Numbered from the stretch's first letter, positions 1 through 7,820 are shown. The stretch is DNA of 64,000 bases from Polynucleobacter sp. MWH-UH25E (GCF_018687095.1 NZ_CP061286.1:62001-126000); one strand, 5' to 3'. The notes: generated by a model not told the origin, from the sequence alone. Translations and numbers: made by a program.

Positions 1-31
1 TGCCGCTGATGCGCAGAAGTCAGGAGAGTAA
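1..31 (+). CDS. rpsC: 30S ribosomal protein S3, C-terminal end (partial)
   Basis: The last nine codons and a TAA stop are present and read AADAQKSGE. They lie directly before rplP, where rpsC always sits in the S10 operon. The rplP ribosome-binding site (AGGAGAG) overlaps these final codons. S3 lines the mRNA entry channel of the 30S subunit. The identification rests on position more than on the short sequence. Confidence 0.7.
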   Translation, partial: AADAQKSGE

Positions 32-33
32 GC

Positions 34-447
34 ATGCTACAACCAAAGCGTCGCAAGTATCGTAAGGAACAAAAAGGCCGTAACACTGGCGTGGCAACAC
101 GCGGTAGTTCTGTAGCCTTTGGTGACTTTGGATTGAAGGCCGTTGGTCGTGGACGTTTAACTGCTCGTCAAATCGAGTCAGCACGTCGCGCAATGACCCG
201 TCACATTAAACGTGGTGGCCGTATTTGGATTCGTATTTTCCCAGATAAGCCAATTTCACAAAAACCTGCTGAAGTGCGTATGGGTAACGGTAAAGGTAAC
301 CCAGAGTACTACGTAGCTGAAATTCAACCAGGCAAAGTGCTTTACGAGATGGATGGTGTGGATGAGCAATTGGCGCGTGAAGCTTTTAAGCTTGCCGCAG
401 CTAAGTTGCCTTTACAGACTACCTTCGTGATTCGCCACTTAGGTTGA
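34..447 (+). CDS. rplP: 50S ribosomal protein L16
   Basis: This 137-residue protein is full length for L16, which binds 23S rRNA near the A-site tRNA and helps organise the peptidyl-transferase region. The start MLQPKRRKYRKEQKGR and the arginine-rich core with GNGKGNPEYYVA are typical of the family. The ATG follows a good AGGAGAG ribosome-binding site and begins two bases after the rpsC stop. The next gene, rpmC, follows within 14 bases, so the two are co-transcribed in the S10 operon. Confidence 0.98.
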   Translation: MLQPKRRKYRKEQKGRNTGVATRGSSVAFGDFGLKAVGRGRLTARQIESARRAMTRHIKRGGRIWIRIFPDKPISQKPAEVRMGNGKGNPEYYVAEIQPGKVLYEMDGVDEQLAREAFKLAAAKLPLQTTFVIRHLG

Positions 448-461
448 TCGGGATAGAGATT

Positions 462-656
462 ATGAAAAATAAAGAATTAGCAGCGAAAGATCTGACTGCC
501 TTGAACGCAGAATTGACAGAGCTCTTAAAGACCAACTTTAAGCTCCGTATGCAAAAGGGTACTCAGCAACTGACCAATACCAGCCAATTGGGTAAAACGA
601 AGCGTGATATTGCTCGCGTGAAGACGTTTATTGCTCAAAAGACTGCTCAGAAATAA
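462..656 (+). CDS. rpmC: 50S ribosomal protein L29
   Basis: This 64-residue, mostly helical protein is the usual size for L29, which sits at the peptide exit tunnel and contributes to docking of trigger factor and SRP. It starts MKNKELAAKDL and contains the family pattern around NFKLRMQKGTQQL. A longer reading would begin 18 bases upstream, overlapping the rplP stop, but the family starts at the ATG chosen here, which is preceded by GGGATAGAGA. It lies between rplP and rpsQ as in other S10 operons. Confidence 0.96.
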   Translation: MKNKELAAKDLTALNAELTELLKTNFKLRMQKGTQQLTNTSQLGKTKRDIARVKTFIAQKTAQK

Positions 657-668
657 GGAAAAAGGGAT

Positions 669-938
669 ATGACAGAATTATCTAAACCCTTGCGCCGTAC
701 CCTCGTGGGTCGCGTTGTTAGCGATAAAATGCAAAAAACTGTGACCGTGTTGGTTGAGCGTCAAGTGAAGCATCCGGTGATTGGTAAGTACGTTGGCCAG
801 TCCAAAAAATACCACGCTCATGACGAGGCAGGCACATACAAGATGGGTGATACCGTTGAAATTGCTGAATCCAAGCCAATTTCACGCACTAAATCTTGGG
901 TTGTGACCCGTTTGGTTCAGGCTTCAAAGGGTATTTAA
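669..938 (+). CDS. rpsQ: 30S ribosomal protein S17
   Basis: This 89-residue OB-fold protein is a primary 16S rRNA binder needed for early 30S assembly. The RTLVGRVVSDKMQKTVTVLVER segment (first 20 residues: RTLVGRVVSDKMQKTVTVLV) and the KYHAHDEAGTYKMGD loop are characteristic. It follows rpmC by 12 bases. It is the last S10-operon gene and is followed by a terminator-like hairpin and a 183-base gap before rplN. Confidence 0.97.
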   Translation: MTELSKPLRRTLVGRVVSDKMQKTVTVLVERQVKHPVIGKYVGQSKKYHAHDEAGTYKMGDTVEIAESKPISRTKSWVVTRLVQASKGI

Positions 939-950
939 GGCTTTTTATAG

Positions 951-986
951 GGTTTTGGAGAAGTTTCTTCCCAAAACCTTGTTTTT
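951..986 (+). terminator. Rho-independent terminator closing the S10 operon
   Basis: GGTTTTGG (951-958) pairs with CCAAAACC (971-978). An inner GAAG/CTTC pairing and one bulged A give a stem of about 12 bp. The T-rich run TTGTTTTT follows at 979-986. It lies 12 bases after the rpsQ stop, at the classical boundary between the S10 and spc operons. Confidence 0.8.
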
Positions 987-1002
987 CGTAGTAGAATAGA
1001 AG

Positions 1003-1027
1003 GCTTCTCTGGTTTTATTGGAGAAGC
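1003..1027 (+). other. Second hairpin in the rpsQ-rplN gap
   Basis: GCTTCTC (1003-1009) and GAGAAGC (1021-1027) form a perfect 7-bp stem with an 11-base loop, followed by TTTTT at 1032-1036. It may back up the upstream terminator or be part of the rplN leader. A weak -10-like GTAGAATAG lies just before it. Confidence 0.5.
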
Positions 1028-1046
1028 AGTGTTTTTCATTAATTCC

Positions 1047-1070
1047 GGGTTTTAGCTTTCGTTAAAGCCC
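1047..1070 (+). promoter_or_regulatory. rplN leader hairpin (shared motif, copy 1)
   Basis: GGGTTTTAGC (1047-1056) pairs over all ten positions with GTTAAAGCCC (1061-1070), allowing U-G pairs, and has a TTTC loop. It lies 52 bases before the rplN start. A hairpin with the same core (GUUUUAG / UUAAAGC, with U-G and G-U pairs at matching places) lies before rpsD at 7797-7820. Function is unknown; a ribosomal-protein binding or RNA-processing site is inferred. Confidence 0.5.
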
Positions 1071-1121
1071 ATAGACGGAACCAAGACTGTTTGCCTTTGG
1101 CTAATAAGTTGGGGATTAGAA

Positions 1122-1490
1122 ATGATACAAACCGAAAGTAGATTGCAGGTTGCCGATAACACAGGCGCCAGTGAAGTTTTGTGCATCAAAGTATTGGGCG
1201 GCTCTAAGCGTCGTTACGCCAGTATTGGTGATGTAATTAAAGTCACTGTGAAGTCAGCTGCTCCGCGCGGCCGTGTAAAAAAAGGTGATATTTATAACGC
1301 TGTTGTTGTTAGAACAGCTAAGGGTGTTCGCCGTCCAGACGGTTCATTGATTAAGTTTGATGACAACGCTGCGGTATTGCTCAACGCTAAGTTAGAGCCA
1401 ATTGGCACACGTATCTTTGGACCTGTCACACGCGAATTGCGTACTGAGAAGTTCATGAAGATCGTTTCTCTTGCCCCCGAAGTAATTTAA
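1122..1490 (+). CDS. rplN: 50S ribosomal protein L14
   Basis: At 122 residues this is full-length L14, a beta-barrel protein of the large subunit that contacts 16S rRNA in intersubunit bridges and binds the silencing factor RsfS. MIQTESRLQVADNTGA at the start and KGVRRPDGSLIKFDDNAAV are family signatures. It is the first gene of the spc operon, separated from rpsQ by a terminator and a structured leader. It probably has its own promoter in that gap, although I could not pick a strong -35/-10 pair. Confidence 0.98.
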   Translation: MIQTESRLQVADNTGASEVLCIKVLGGSKRRYASIGDVIKVTVKSAAPRGRVKKGDIYNAVVVRTAKGVRRPDGSLIKFDDNAAVLLNAKLEPIGTRIFGPVTRELRTEKFMKIVSLAPEVI

Positions 1491-1499
1491 GAGGCTGAC

Positions 1500-1808
1500 A
1501 TGAATAAGATTCGTAAAGGTGATTCCGTCGTTCTATTGACTGGCCGCGATAAAGGCAAGCAAGGAACTGTTACGGCTGTTCTCGATGACAAACTCGTTAT
1601 CGAAGGCGTAAATGTTTACAAGAAGAGTGTTAAACCTAATCCAGCAGCTGGTGTTACCGGCGGCTTGATTGATAAGACTATGCCCGTTCACATTTCTAAT
1701 GTGGCTTTGGTTGACGGTAACGGCAAACCATCACGTGTTGGTATCAAACTCGTTGATGGCAAAAAGCAGCGTTTCCTCAAAACCACTGGCGCAACATTGA
1801 GCGCATAA
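1500..1808 (+). CDS. rplX: 50S ribosomal protein L24
   Basis: This 102-residue protein has an N-terminal KOW motif (RKGDSVVLLTGRDKGKQGTV), as expected for L24, one of the two proteins that initiate 50S assembly. It starts nine bases after the rplN stop and is followed by rplE after 16 bases. Length and order match other spc operons. Confidence 0.97.
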   Translation: MNKIRKGDSVVLLTGRDKGKQGTVTAVLDDKLVIEGVNVYKKSVKPNPAAGVTGGLIDKTMPVHISNVALVDGNGKPSRVGIKLVDGKKQRFLKTTGATLSA

Positions 1809-1824
1809 GGGGCGGAGAGAAATT

Positions 1825-2367
1825 ATGAGCACACGTTTTCAAGAGCACTATCAAGCTAAAGTTGTTGCAGATTTGATCGCCAAGTTTGGATACAAGTCTG
1901 TAATGGAAGTTCCACGCATCACCAAGGTAACTCTCAATATGGGCTTGGGCGAAGCAGTGAACGATAAAAAAGTTATCGAAAATGCAGTTGGCGATTTAAC
2001 TAAAGTTGCAGGCCAAAAGCCAGTTGTAACTAAAGCTAAAAAAGCGATTGCAGGTTTTAAAATTCGTCAGGGCTACCCAATTGGTGCCATGGTGACATTG
2101 CGTGGTCAACGCATGTACGAATTTTTAGATCGTTTTGTAACTGTTGCTTTGCCACGCGTACGCGACTTCCGCGGTATTTCTGGTAAAGCATTTGACGGCC
2201 GCGGTAACTACAACATCGGCGTTAAAGAACAGATTATTTTCCCTGAAATCGAATACGACAAGATTGATGCCCTCCGTGGTCTCAATATCAGTATTACGAC
2301 GACTGCTAAGACCGACGAAGAAGCAAAAGCTTTGTTGGCGGCATTCAAATTCCCTTTCCGCAATTAA
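1825..2367 (+). CDS. rplE: 50S ribosomal protein L5
   Basis: The 180-residue product is full-length L5, which binds 5S rRNA and contacts P-site tRNA. Family patterns include PRITKVTLNMGLGEA near residue 30 and the C-terminal GLNISITTTAKTDEEAKALL. It is preceded by a GGAGAG ribosome-binding site and followed by rpsN. An overlapping open frame inside it is a shadow. Confidence 0.98.
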   Translation: MSTRFQEHYQAKVVADLIAKFGYKSVMEVPRITKVTLNMGLGEAVNDKKVIENAVGDLTKVAGQKPVVTKAKKAIAGFKIRQGYPIGAMVTLRGQRMYEFLDRFVTVALPRVRDFRGISGKAFDGRGNYNIGVKEQIIFPEIEYDKIDALRGLNISITTTAKTDEEAKALLAAFKFPFRN

Positions 2368-2376
2368 GAGGCTAAC

Positions 2377-2682
2377 GTGGCAAAACTATCCCTAATTGAG
2401 CGCGAAAATAAGCGCGCAAAAACTGTAGAGAAGTACGCTGCTAAGCGTGCAGAACTCAAAGCGATCATTGCTGATCAATCACGCAGCGATGAAGAGCGCT
2501 ATGAAGCGCGCTTGAAGCTACAGGCACTTCCACGTAATGCAAGCCCGATTCGTCAAAGAAATCGTTGTTCATTAACCGGTCGTCCACGTGGCACATTCCG
2601 TAAATTCGGTTTGGCTCGCGGCAAGATTCGTGAAATCGCCTTCCGTGGCGAAATCCCCGGTTTAACCAAGGCCAGCTGGTAA
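2377..2682 (+). CDS. rpsN: 30S ribosomal protein S14 (zinc-free type)
   Basis: This 101-residue protein is the long S14 form, without the CxxC pairs of the short zinc-binding type. The C-terminal RNRCSLTGRPRGTFRKFGLA motif is diagnostic. The start codon is GTG, nine bases after the rplE stop and behind an AAGAG ribosome-binding site. No in-frame ATG would preserve the family N-terminus MAKLSLIERENKR. S14 acts late in 30S head assembly. Confidence 0.96.
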   Translation: MAKLSLIERENKRAKTVEKYAAKRAELKAIIADQSRSDEERYEARLKLQALPRNASPIRQRNRCSLTGRPRGTFRKFGLARGKIREIAFRGEIPGLTKASW

Positions 2683-2706
2683 GCGGCGAAAGAATTAGGA
2701 GAACTC

Positions 2707-3102
2707 ATGAGTATCAGCGATCCAATCGCCGACATGTTGACCCGGATCCGCAATGCGCAAGCAGTGCAGAAACCTTTGGTCACAATGCCGTCGTCAAAAG
2801 TTAAAGTAGCCATCGCAAAAGTATTGCAAGACGAAGGCTATATCGAGAGTTTTGAAATCAAAGGTGAAGCAGCTAAGCCAGTGCTCCACATCGATCTCAA
2901 ATACTATGCAGGCCGTCCTGTTATCGAGCGTATCGACCGTGTATCAACACCAAGTCTACGCATCTATAAAGGCCGTCATGACATTCCAGAAGTAATGAAT
3001 GGATTGGGCATTGCAATTATTTCAACCCCTCAAGGCGTAATGACAGACCGTAAAGCACGTGCAACAGGCGTGGGCGGCGAAGTTATTTGCTACGTAGCCT
3101 AA
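2707..3102 (+). CDS. rpsH: 30S ribosomal protein S8
   Basis: The 131-residue protein matches S8, which binds the central domain of 16S rRNA and in E. coli represses the spc mRNA. MSISDPIADMLTRIRNAQ at the start and the C-terminal GVGGEVICYV are conserved. It is preceded by AGGAGAAC. Whether S8 autoregulates here cannot be told from the sequence alone. Confidence 0.98.
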   Translation: MSISDPIADMLTRIRNAQAVQKPLVTMPSSKVKVAIAKVLQDEGYIESFEIKGEAAKPVLHIDLKYYAGRPVIERIDRVSTPSLRIYKGRHDIPEVMNGLGIAIISTPQGVMTDRKARATGVGGEVICYVA

Positions 3103-3112
3103 GGAGAGAAAT

Positions 3113-3646
3113 ATGTCCCGCGTAGGTAAATCACCAATTACAGTTCCGAAGGGCGCTGAAATCAGCATCAACGGTGCAAACATTACTGTTAAAGGCCCAT
3201 TGGGTACATTGACACATAACCTGCATCCTTCTGTTGGTTTGAAACAAGAAGATGGTGTACTGACAGTTGTTTTGAATAACGACTCACCAGAAGCTGGTGC
3301 TCAGTCAGGTACAGCACGCGCATTGGTTAACAACATGGTTGTTGGCGTAACTACTGGCTTTGAGCGCAAGCTTAGCTTGGTAGGCGTTGGTTACCGTGCT
3401 CAAGCTCAAGGCGAAACATTGAAGTTGCAGCTGGGTTTTTCTCACGACATCATTTACAACCTGCCAAAGGGTGTGAAGGCTGAGACTCCATCGCAAACTG
3501 AAATCATTATCAAAGGCTCCAACAAGCAACAAGTTGGCCAGGTCGCAGCAGAAGTTCGCGCATACCGTTCACCAGAGCCATACAAAGGCAAGGGTGTTCG
3601 CTACGTGGATGAGGTTGTGCATCTGAAAGAAACTAAGAAGAAGTAA
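3113..3646 (+). CDS. rplF: 50S ribosomal protein L6
   Basis: The 177-residue product has the two tandem L6 folds and the C-terminal PEPYKGKGVRYVDE signature near residues 154-167. It lies at the base of the L7/L12 stalk near the sarcin-ricin loop. It starts ten bases after rpsH behind AAGGAGAG, one of the better ribosome-binding sites here. Confidence 0.98.
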   Translation: MSRVGKSPITVPKGAEISINGANITVKGPLGTLTHNLHPSVGLKQEDGVLTVVLNNDSPEAGAQSGTARALVNNMVVGVTTGFERKLSLVGVGYRAQAQGETLKLQLGFSHDIIYNLPKGVKAETPSQTEIIIKGSNKQQVGQVAAEVRAYRSPEPYKGKGVRYVDEVVHLKETKKK

Positions 3647-3659
3647 GCGAGATTAGAAA

Positions 3660-4013
3660 ATGAATAAAGACGAATCTAGACAAAGACGCGCTCGGCAGAC
3701 TCGTATTCGCATTGCCGAAGCTCAGGCAAATCGCTTAACAGTTATCCGTAGCAATTCGCATATTTCTGCACAGGTTTATAGCCCATGCGGAACCAAAGTT
3801 GTTGCAGCTGCTTCAACAATGGAAAAAGATTTGCGTCAAGCAATCAAAAACGGCGGTAACGCTGATGCGGCTAAACAAATCGGCAAGTTAGTTGCTGAGC
3901 GTGCTGTTAAGGCAGGCGTTGTGGATGTTGCTTTTGATCGCTCCGGTCACCGTTACCACGGCCGTATTAAGGCCTTAGCTGAAGCTGCGCGTGAAGCCGG
4001 CTTGAAGTTCTAA
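3660..4013 (+). CDS. rplR: 50S ribosomal protein L18
   Basis: This 117-residue protein is L18, which with L5 brings 5S rRNA into the central protuberance. The basic N-terminus (RQRRARQTRIRI) and the C-terminal FDRSGHRYHGRIKALAEAAR are family signatures. It lies between rplF and rpsE as expected. Confidence 0.97.
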   Translation: MNKDESRQRRARQTRIRIAEAQANRLTVIRSNSHISAQVYSPCGTKVVAAASTMEKDLRQAIKNGGNADAAKQIGKLVAERAVKAGVVDVAFDRSGHRYHGRIKALAEAAREAGLKF

Positions 4014-4030
4014 TAGGTTTAGGAAAAAAC

Positions 4031-4549
4031 ATGGCAAAAATGCAAGCTAAGATGCAAAACGAAGAGCGTGATGATGGTCTTCGCGAGAAGATGATCGCTG
4101 TTAATCGTGTAACTAAAGTGGTTAAGGGTGGCCGTATTCTCGGCTTCGCTGCGCTCACAGTAGTTGGCGATGGCGATGGTCGTATCGGTATGGGTAAGGG
4201 CAAATCAAAAGAAGTTCCGGTTGCTGTTCAAAAGGCAATGGACGAAGCTCGTCGCAAGATGATCAAGGTGCCTTTGCGTAAAGGTACATTGCAGCATTCA
4301 GTGATTGGTCAACATGGCGCTTCACGCGTTTTGATCTCTCCAGCTAAAGATGGTACTGGCGTTATTGCTGGTGGCCCAATGCGCGCTATTTTTGATGTGA
4401 TGGGTGTAACAAACGTTGTAGCAAAGTCTCTTGGCTCAACAAACCCTTACAACATGGTTCGCGCAACGATTGATGGTTTGAGCAAGATGAGTACTCCTGC
4501 TGAGATTGCTGCTAAGCGCGGTAAGTCAGTTGAAGAGATCCTCGGCTAA
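4031..4549 (+). CDS. rpsE: 30S ribosomal protein S5
   Basis: The 172-residue protein has the S5 double-stranded RNA-binding fold at its N-terminus (VNRVTKVVKGGRILGFAALT, about residues 25-44) and the GxGKGKSKEVP segment. S5 acts in the mRNA helicase site and in decoding fidelity. It starts behind AGGAAAAAAC and is followed by rpmD after 23 bases. Confidence 0.98.
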   Translation: MAKMQAKMQNEERDDGLREKMIAVNRVTKVVKGGRILGFAALTVVGDGDGRIGMGKGKSKEVPVAVQKAMDEARRKMIKVPLRKGTLQHSVIGQHGASRVLISPAKDGTGVIAGGPMRAIFDVMGVTNVVAKSLGSTNPYNMVRATIDGLSKMSTPAEIAAKRGKSVEEILG

Positions 4550-4572
4550 GACCCAATATTAGGAATCTACAA

Positions 4573-4761
4573 ATGACAAAATCAAACTCCAAAGTCAAAC
4601 TGCAATTAGTACGCAGCTTGATCGGTACACGCGAAAGCCACCGTGCAACGGTACGTGGTTTAGGTCTTGGTCGTATCAACTCAGTTTCCGAGTTGGAAGA
4701 CACTCCAGCTGTTCGCGGCATGATTAATAAAGTTTCTTATCTAGTGAAAGTCATTGGCTAA
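4573..4761 (+). CDS. rpmD: 50S ribosomal protein L30
   Basis: At 62 residues this is the normal size for bacterial L30. The VKLQLVRSLIGTRESHRATV core and RGMINKVSYLVKV end are family features. It lies between rpsE and rplO. L30 is a peripheral 50S protein and is absent in some bacteria; here it is intact. Confidence 0.95.
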   Translation: MTKSNSKVKLQLVRSLIGTRESHRATVRGLGLGRINSVSELEDTPAVRGMINKVSYLVKVIG

Positions 4762-4788
4762 TAACTAGCTAGTAAATAGGCGAAGAAT

Positions 4789-5229
4789 ATGCAACTCAAT
4801 ACACTCAAACCCGCAGAAGGCTCTAAGAAGGCACGTCGTCGCGTAGGTCGCGGCATTGGCTCTGGTCTTGGTAAAACTGCTGGCCGTGGTCACAAAGGTC
4901 AAAAATCCCGTTCTGGTGGTTTCCACAAAGTTGGATTCGAAGGCGGTCAGATGCCTATGTATCGTCGCTTGCCAAAACGCGGCTTCGTATCTTTGACACG
5001 TCGTCATGTTGGACAAATCACATTGAATGACTTGGCAAAAATCAATTTGCCTGAAGTTGACCTCTTGGTTTTGAAAGCTCATGGTTTTGCTGGTGAGCAA
5101 ATCAATGCAGTGAAAGTTATTAAAACTGGCGAACTCAAGATTGCTGTAACCCTCAAAGGCATCACAGCAACTGCTGGCGCTAAAGCAGCGATTGAAGCAG
5201 CTGGCGGCAAATTTGTTGAGTTGGCTTAA
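4789..5229 (+). CDS. rplO: 50S ribosomal protein L15
   Basis: The 146-residue product is L15, a late-assembly 50S protein with a long glycine-rich extended arm: RRRVGRGIGSGLGKTAGRGHKG, first 20 residues RRRVGRGIGSGLGKTAGRGH, then KSRSGGFHKVGFEGGQMP. The globular C-terminal half is intact. It precedes secY by 18 bases. Confidence 0.97.
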   Translation: MQLNTLKPAEGSKKARRRVGRGIGSGLGKTAGRGHKGQKSRSGGFHKVGFEGGQMPMYRRLPKRGFVSLTRRHVGQITLNDLAKINLPEVDLLVLKAHGFAGEQINAVKVIKTGELKIAVTLKGITATAGAKAAIEAAGGKFVELA

Positions 5230-5247
5230 TAGGTCTTTTTAGTAAAT

Positions 5248-6585
5248 ATGGCATTAGCACCTACCAATAGCGCTAGCACTGCTACAGCAGGAGGCAAGTT
5301 CGGCGACTTACGTCGTCGCTTGGTTTTCCTGGTGTTGGCTTTGCTCGTCTATCGTTTGGGCGCACATATTCCAGTTCCTGGTATTGATCCAGACCAATTG
5401 GCACAGCTATTTGCTGGTCAAAAAGATGGCATCTTAGGAATGTTTAACTTGTTCTCCGGTGGCGCTTTATCCCGCTTCACTGTTTTTGCCCTTGGAATCA
5501 TGCCTTACATTTCTGCATCGATCATCATGCAGTTAATGACTATCGTATTACCTTCGTTGGAAGCATTGAAGAAAGAAGGTCAAGCTGGTCAACGCAAGAT
5601 TACTCAGTACACCCGTTATGGCACCGTATTCTTGGCAACATTCCAAGCATTAGGAATTTCTGTTGCATTACAAGCTCAGCCAGGTTTGGTTATCAATCCA
5701 GGTTTGATGTTTGAATTAAATACGGTTGTTACTTTAGTTACTGGCACGATGTTCTTGATGTGGCTCGGTGAGCAAATTACAGAGCGCGGCTTAGGTAACG
5801 GTATCTCCATCATTATTTTTGGCGGTATTGTGTCTGGCTTGCCAAATGCATTAGCTAGTTTGTTAGAGCTAGTTCGTACCGGTTCAATGAATATTATTTC
5901 TGCTCTCTTGATCGTGGTGATCGTTGTAGCAGTGACTTATTTTGTAGTGTTTGTAGAGCGGGGTCAGCGCCGTATTTTGGTGAACTATGCTAAACGCCAA
6001 GTTGGGAACAAGATTTACGGCGGCCAATCTTCATACTTCCCGTTGAAGTTGAATATGGCAGGTGTTATCCCTCCAATTTTTGCTTCTTCCATTATTTTGT
6101 TCCCTGCAACTATTGCTGGCTGGTTCACATCAGGCGAGCCAACCAATATGTTTAGCAGAATCATTAAGGATTTGGCTGCTACTTTGGCTCCAGGCCAACC
6201 CGTCTACACCATTTTGTATGCGGCAGCGATTATTTTCTTCTGTTTCTTCTATACCGCTTTGGTATTTAACAGCCGTGAAACTGCTGAGAATTTGAAGAAG
6301 AGCGGCGCTTTTGTTCCTGGTATTCGTCCTGGCGATCAAACAGCGCGTTATATCGATAAGATTTTGGTGCGCCTGACTTTGGCTGGTGCAATTTATATGG
6401 TTCTGGTTTGCTTGTTGCCAGAATTCTTGGTGTTGAAGTACAACGTGCCGTTCTATTTCGGCGGTACTTCATTGTTGATTATTGTGGTTGTTGCAATGGA
6501 TTTCATGGCTCAAGTTCAGTCATTTGTCATGCAGCAGCAATATGGCTCTTTGATGAAAAAAGCTAACTTTAAGATGGGCGCTTAA
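5248..6585 (+). CDS. secY: Protein translocase subunit SecY
   Basis: At 445 residues with about ten hydrophobic segments, this is the pore subunit of the SecYEG translocon in the inner membrane. Visible signatures are the plug-side motif GALSRFTVFALGIMPYISAS near residues 72-91, the cytosolic loop ERGQRRILVNYAKRQ, and the conserved RPGDQTARY near residue 366. It follows rplO and precedes infA by four bases, the usual spc arrangement that links membrane insertion to ribosome supply. Confidence 0.98.
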   Translation: MALAPTNSASTATAGGKFGDLRRRLVFLVLALLVYRLGAHIPVPGIDPDQLAQLFAGQKDGILGMFNLFSGGALSRFTVFALGIMPYISASIIMQLMTIVLPSLEALKKEGQAGQRKITQYTRYGTVFLATFQALGISVALQAQPGLVINPGLMFELNTVVTLVTGTMFLMWLGEQITERGLGNGISIIIFGGIVSGLPNALASLLELVRTGSMNIISALLIVVIVVAVTYFVVFVERGQRRILVNYAKRQVGNKIYGGQSSYFPLKLNMAGVIPPIFASSIILFPATIAGWFTSGEPTNMFSRIIKDLAATLAPGQPVYTILYAAAIIFFCFFYTALVFNSRETAENLKKSGAFVPGIRPGDQTARYIDKILVRLTLAGAIYMVLVCLLPEFLVLKYNVPFYFGGTSLLIIVVVAMDFMAQVQSFVMQQQYGSLMKKANFKMGA

Positions 6586-6589
6586 CTGA

Positions 6590-6808
6590 ATGTCTAAAGA
6601 CGATGTAATTCAGATGGCGGGAGAAGTTGTAGAGAATTTGCCGAACGCGATGTTTCGCGTAAAGCTAGAAAACGGACATGTGGTTTTAGGGCACATTTCT
6701 GGAAAGATGCGGATGCACTATATCCGTATTCTGCCTGGAGATAAGGTGACGGTGGAGATGACTCCTTACGACCTAACCCGCGCCAGAATCATTTTCCGTG
6801 CGAAGTAA
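6590..6808 (+). CDS. infA: Translation initiation factor IF-1
   Basis: This 72-residue S1-type OB-fold protein is the size of bacterial IF-1, which occupies the 30S A site during initiation. The motifs NGHVVLGHISGKMRMHYIRI and the closing VEMTPYDLTRARI are near invariant in the family. It begins four bases after the secY stop, so translational coupling is likely. infA sits between secY and rpmJ in many betaproteobacteria. Confidence 0.97.
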   Translation: MSKDDVIQMAGEVVENLPNAMFRVKLENGHVVLGHISGKMRMHYIRILPGDKVTVEMTPYDLTRARIIFRAK

Positions 6809-6842
6809 AGATTAAGTAGTACCTATTTTTAAGAGGTGAGTT

Positions 6843-6959
6843 ATGAAAGTTTTAGCATCCGTTAAGTGTATTTGCAGAAATTGCAAGATCATTAAGCGCA
6901 AACGCGTTGTGCGCGTGATCTGTTCTTCAGACGCACGTCATAAGCAGCGTCAAGGCTGA
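6843..6959 (+). CDS. rpmJ: 50S ribosomal protein L36 (zinc-ribbon type)
   Basis: A 38-codon frame reads MKVLASVKCICRNCKIIKRK and continues with the standard L36 ending HKQRQG. The zinc ligands Cys11, Cys14, Cys27 and His33 are all present, so this is the zinc-binding form. It starts behind AAGAGGTGAG and lies between infA and rpsM, its normal place. L36 stabilises 23S rRNA junctions late in 50S assembly. Confidence 0.95.
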   Translation: MKVLASVKCICRNCKIIKRKRVVRVICSSDARHKQRQG

Positions 6960-6983
6960 TCTGGTTAATTAAGAGGAAATCTC

Positions 6984-7349
6984 ATGGCACGTATCGCTGG
7001 GGTAAACATCCCAAATCATCAACATACTGTTATCGGTTTAACAGCAATTTTTGGCATTGGCACAACTCGTGCACATCAAATTTGCAAAACCACAGGTGTT
7101 GCAATTGACAAAAAAGTTAAAGATCTTACTGACGCTGACTTAGAAAAGTTACGTGATGAAGTAGGTAAGTTCATCACCGAGGGTGATCTTCGTCGTGAAG
7201 TAACTATGAGCATCAAGCGTTTGATGGACTTGGGTTGCTACCGTGGCGTTCGTCATCGTAAGGGCTTGCCTGTACGTGGTCAACGTACTAAGACAAATGC
7301 GCGCACTCGCAAGGGTCCACGTAAGTCTGGCATCGCACTGAAGAAATAA
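6984..7349 (+). CDS. rpsM: 30S ribosomal protein S13
   Basis: At 121 residues this matches S13, which bridges the 30S head to the 50S subunit and touches P-site tRNA with its basic tail. MARIAGVNIPNHQHTVIGLT and the C-terminal PVRGQRTKTNARTRKG are diagnostic. It is preceded by AAGAGGAAAT and opens the alpha operon segment. Confidence 0.98.
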   Translation: MARIAGVNIPNHQHTVIGLTAIFGIGTTRAHQICKTTGVAIDKKVKDLTDADLEKLRDEVGKFITEGDLRREVTMSIKRLMDLGCYRGVRHRKGLPVRGQRTKTNARTRKGPRKSGIALKK

Positions 7350-7367
7350 TCAAGAAAGTTTATTGAC

Positions 7368-7775
7368 ATGGCACAACAAAAATCCGCTTCCGCCGCTGCA
7401 CAGCGCGCTCGTAAGAAGGTTAAAAAGAACGTTGCTGACGGTATTGCGCACGTTCACGCTTCTTTCAACAACACCATCATTACGATCACTGATCGTCAAG
7501 GAAATGCGCTTTCATGGGCAACTTCTGGCGGCCAAGGCTTCAAAGGCTCACGTAAATCAACACCTTTTGCTGCTCAGGTAGCTGCGGAAGTTGCTGGCAA
7601 GGTAGCAATTGAATGTGGTATCAAGAACTTGGAAGTTCAGATCAAGGGCCCAGGCCCAGGTCGTGAATCAGCAGTTCGTGCATTGAACTCATTGGGTATC
7701 AAGATCACTGAGATTCAAGACGTAACTCCAGTTCCTCACAATGGTTGCCGCCCTCCTAAGCGTCGTCGTATTTAA
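7368..7775 (+). CDS. rpsK: 30S ribosomal protein S11
   Basis: The 135-residue product is S11, a platform protein that contacts mRNA near the E site. HVHASFNNTIITITDRQGN and the ending DVTPVPHNGCRPPKRRR are classical S11 signatures. The lysine- and alanine-rich first 20 residues are typical of betaproteobacterial forms. A 116-base structured gap separates it from rpsD. Confidence 0.98.
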   Translation: MAQQKSASAAAQRARKKVKKNVADGIAHVHASFNNTIITITDRQGNALSWATSGGQGFKGSRKSTPFAAQVAAEVAGKVAIECGIKNLEVQIKGPGPGRESAVRALNSLGIKITEIQDVTPVPHNGCRPPKRRRI

Positions 7776-7796
7776 GCTAGGAAGTTGGCAGTACAA

Positions 7797-7820
7797 GTTT
7801 TAGTAGTTTTTTATTAAAGC
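7797..7820 (+). promoter_or_regulatory. rpsD leader hairpin (shared motif, copy 2)
   Basis: GTTTTAGTA (7797-7805) pairs with TATTAAAGC (7812-7820) over nine positions including two G-U type pairs; the loop is GTTTTT. The core, the wobble positions and the following CCCA/CCA match the hairpin before rplN at 1047-1070, while stem tips and loops differ. This is the pattern expected of a conserved RNA structure. Function is inferred only. Confidence 0.5.
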
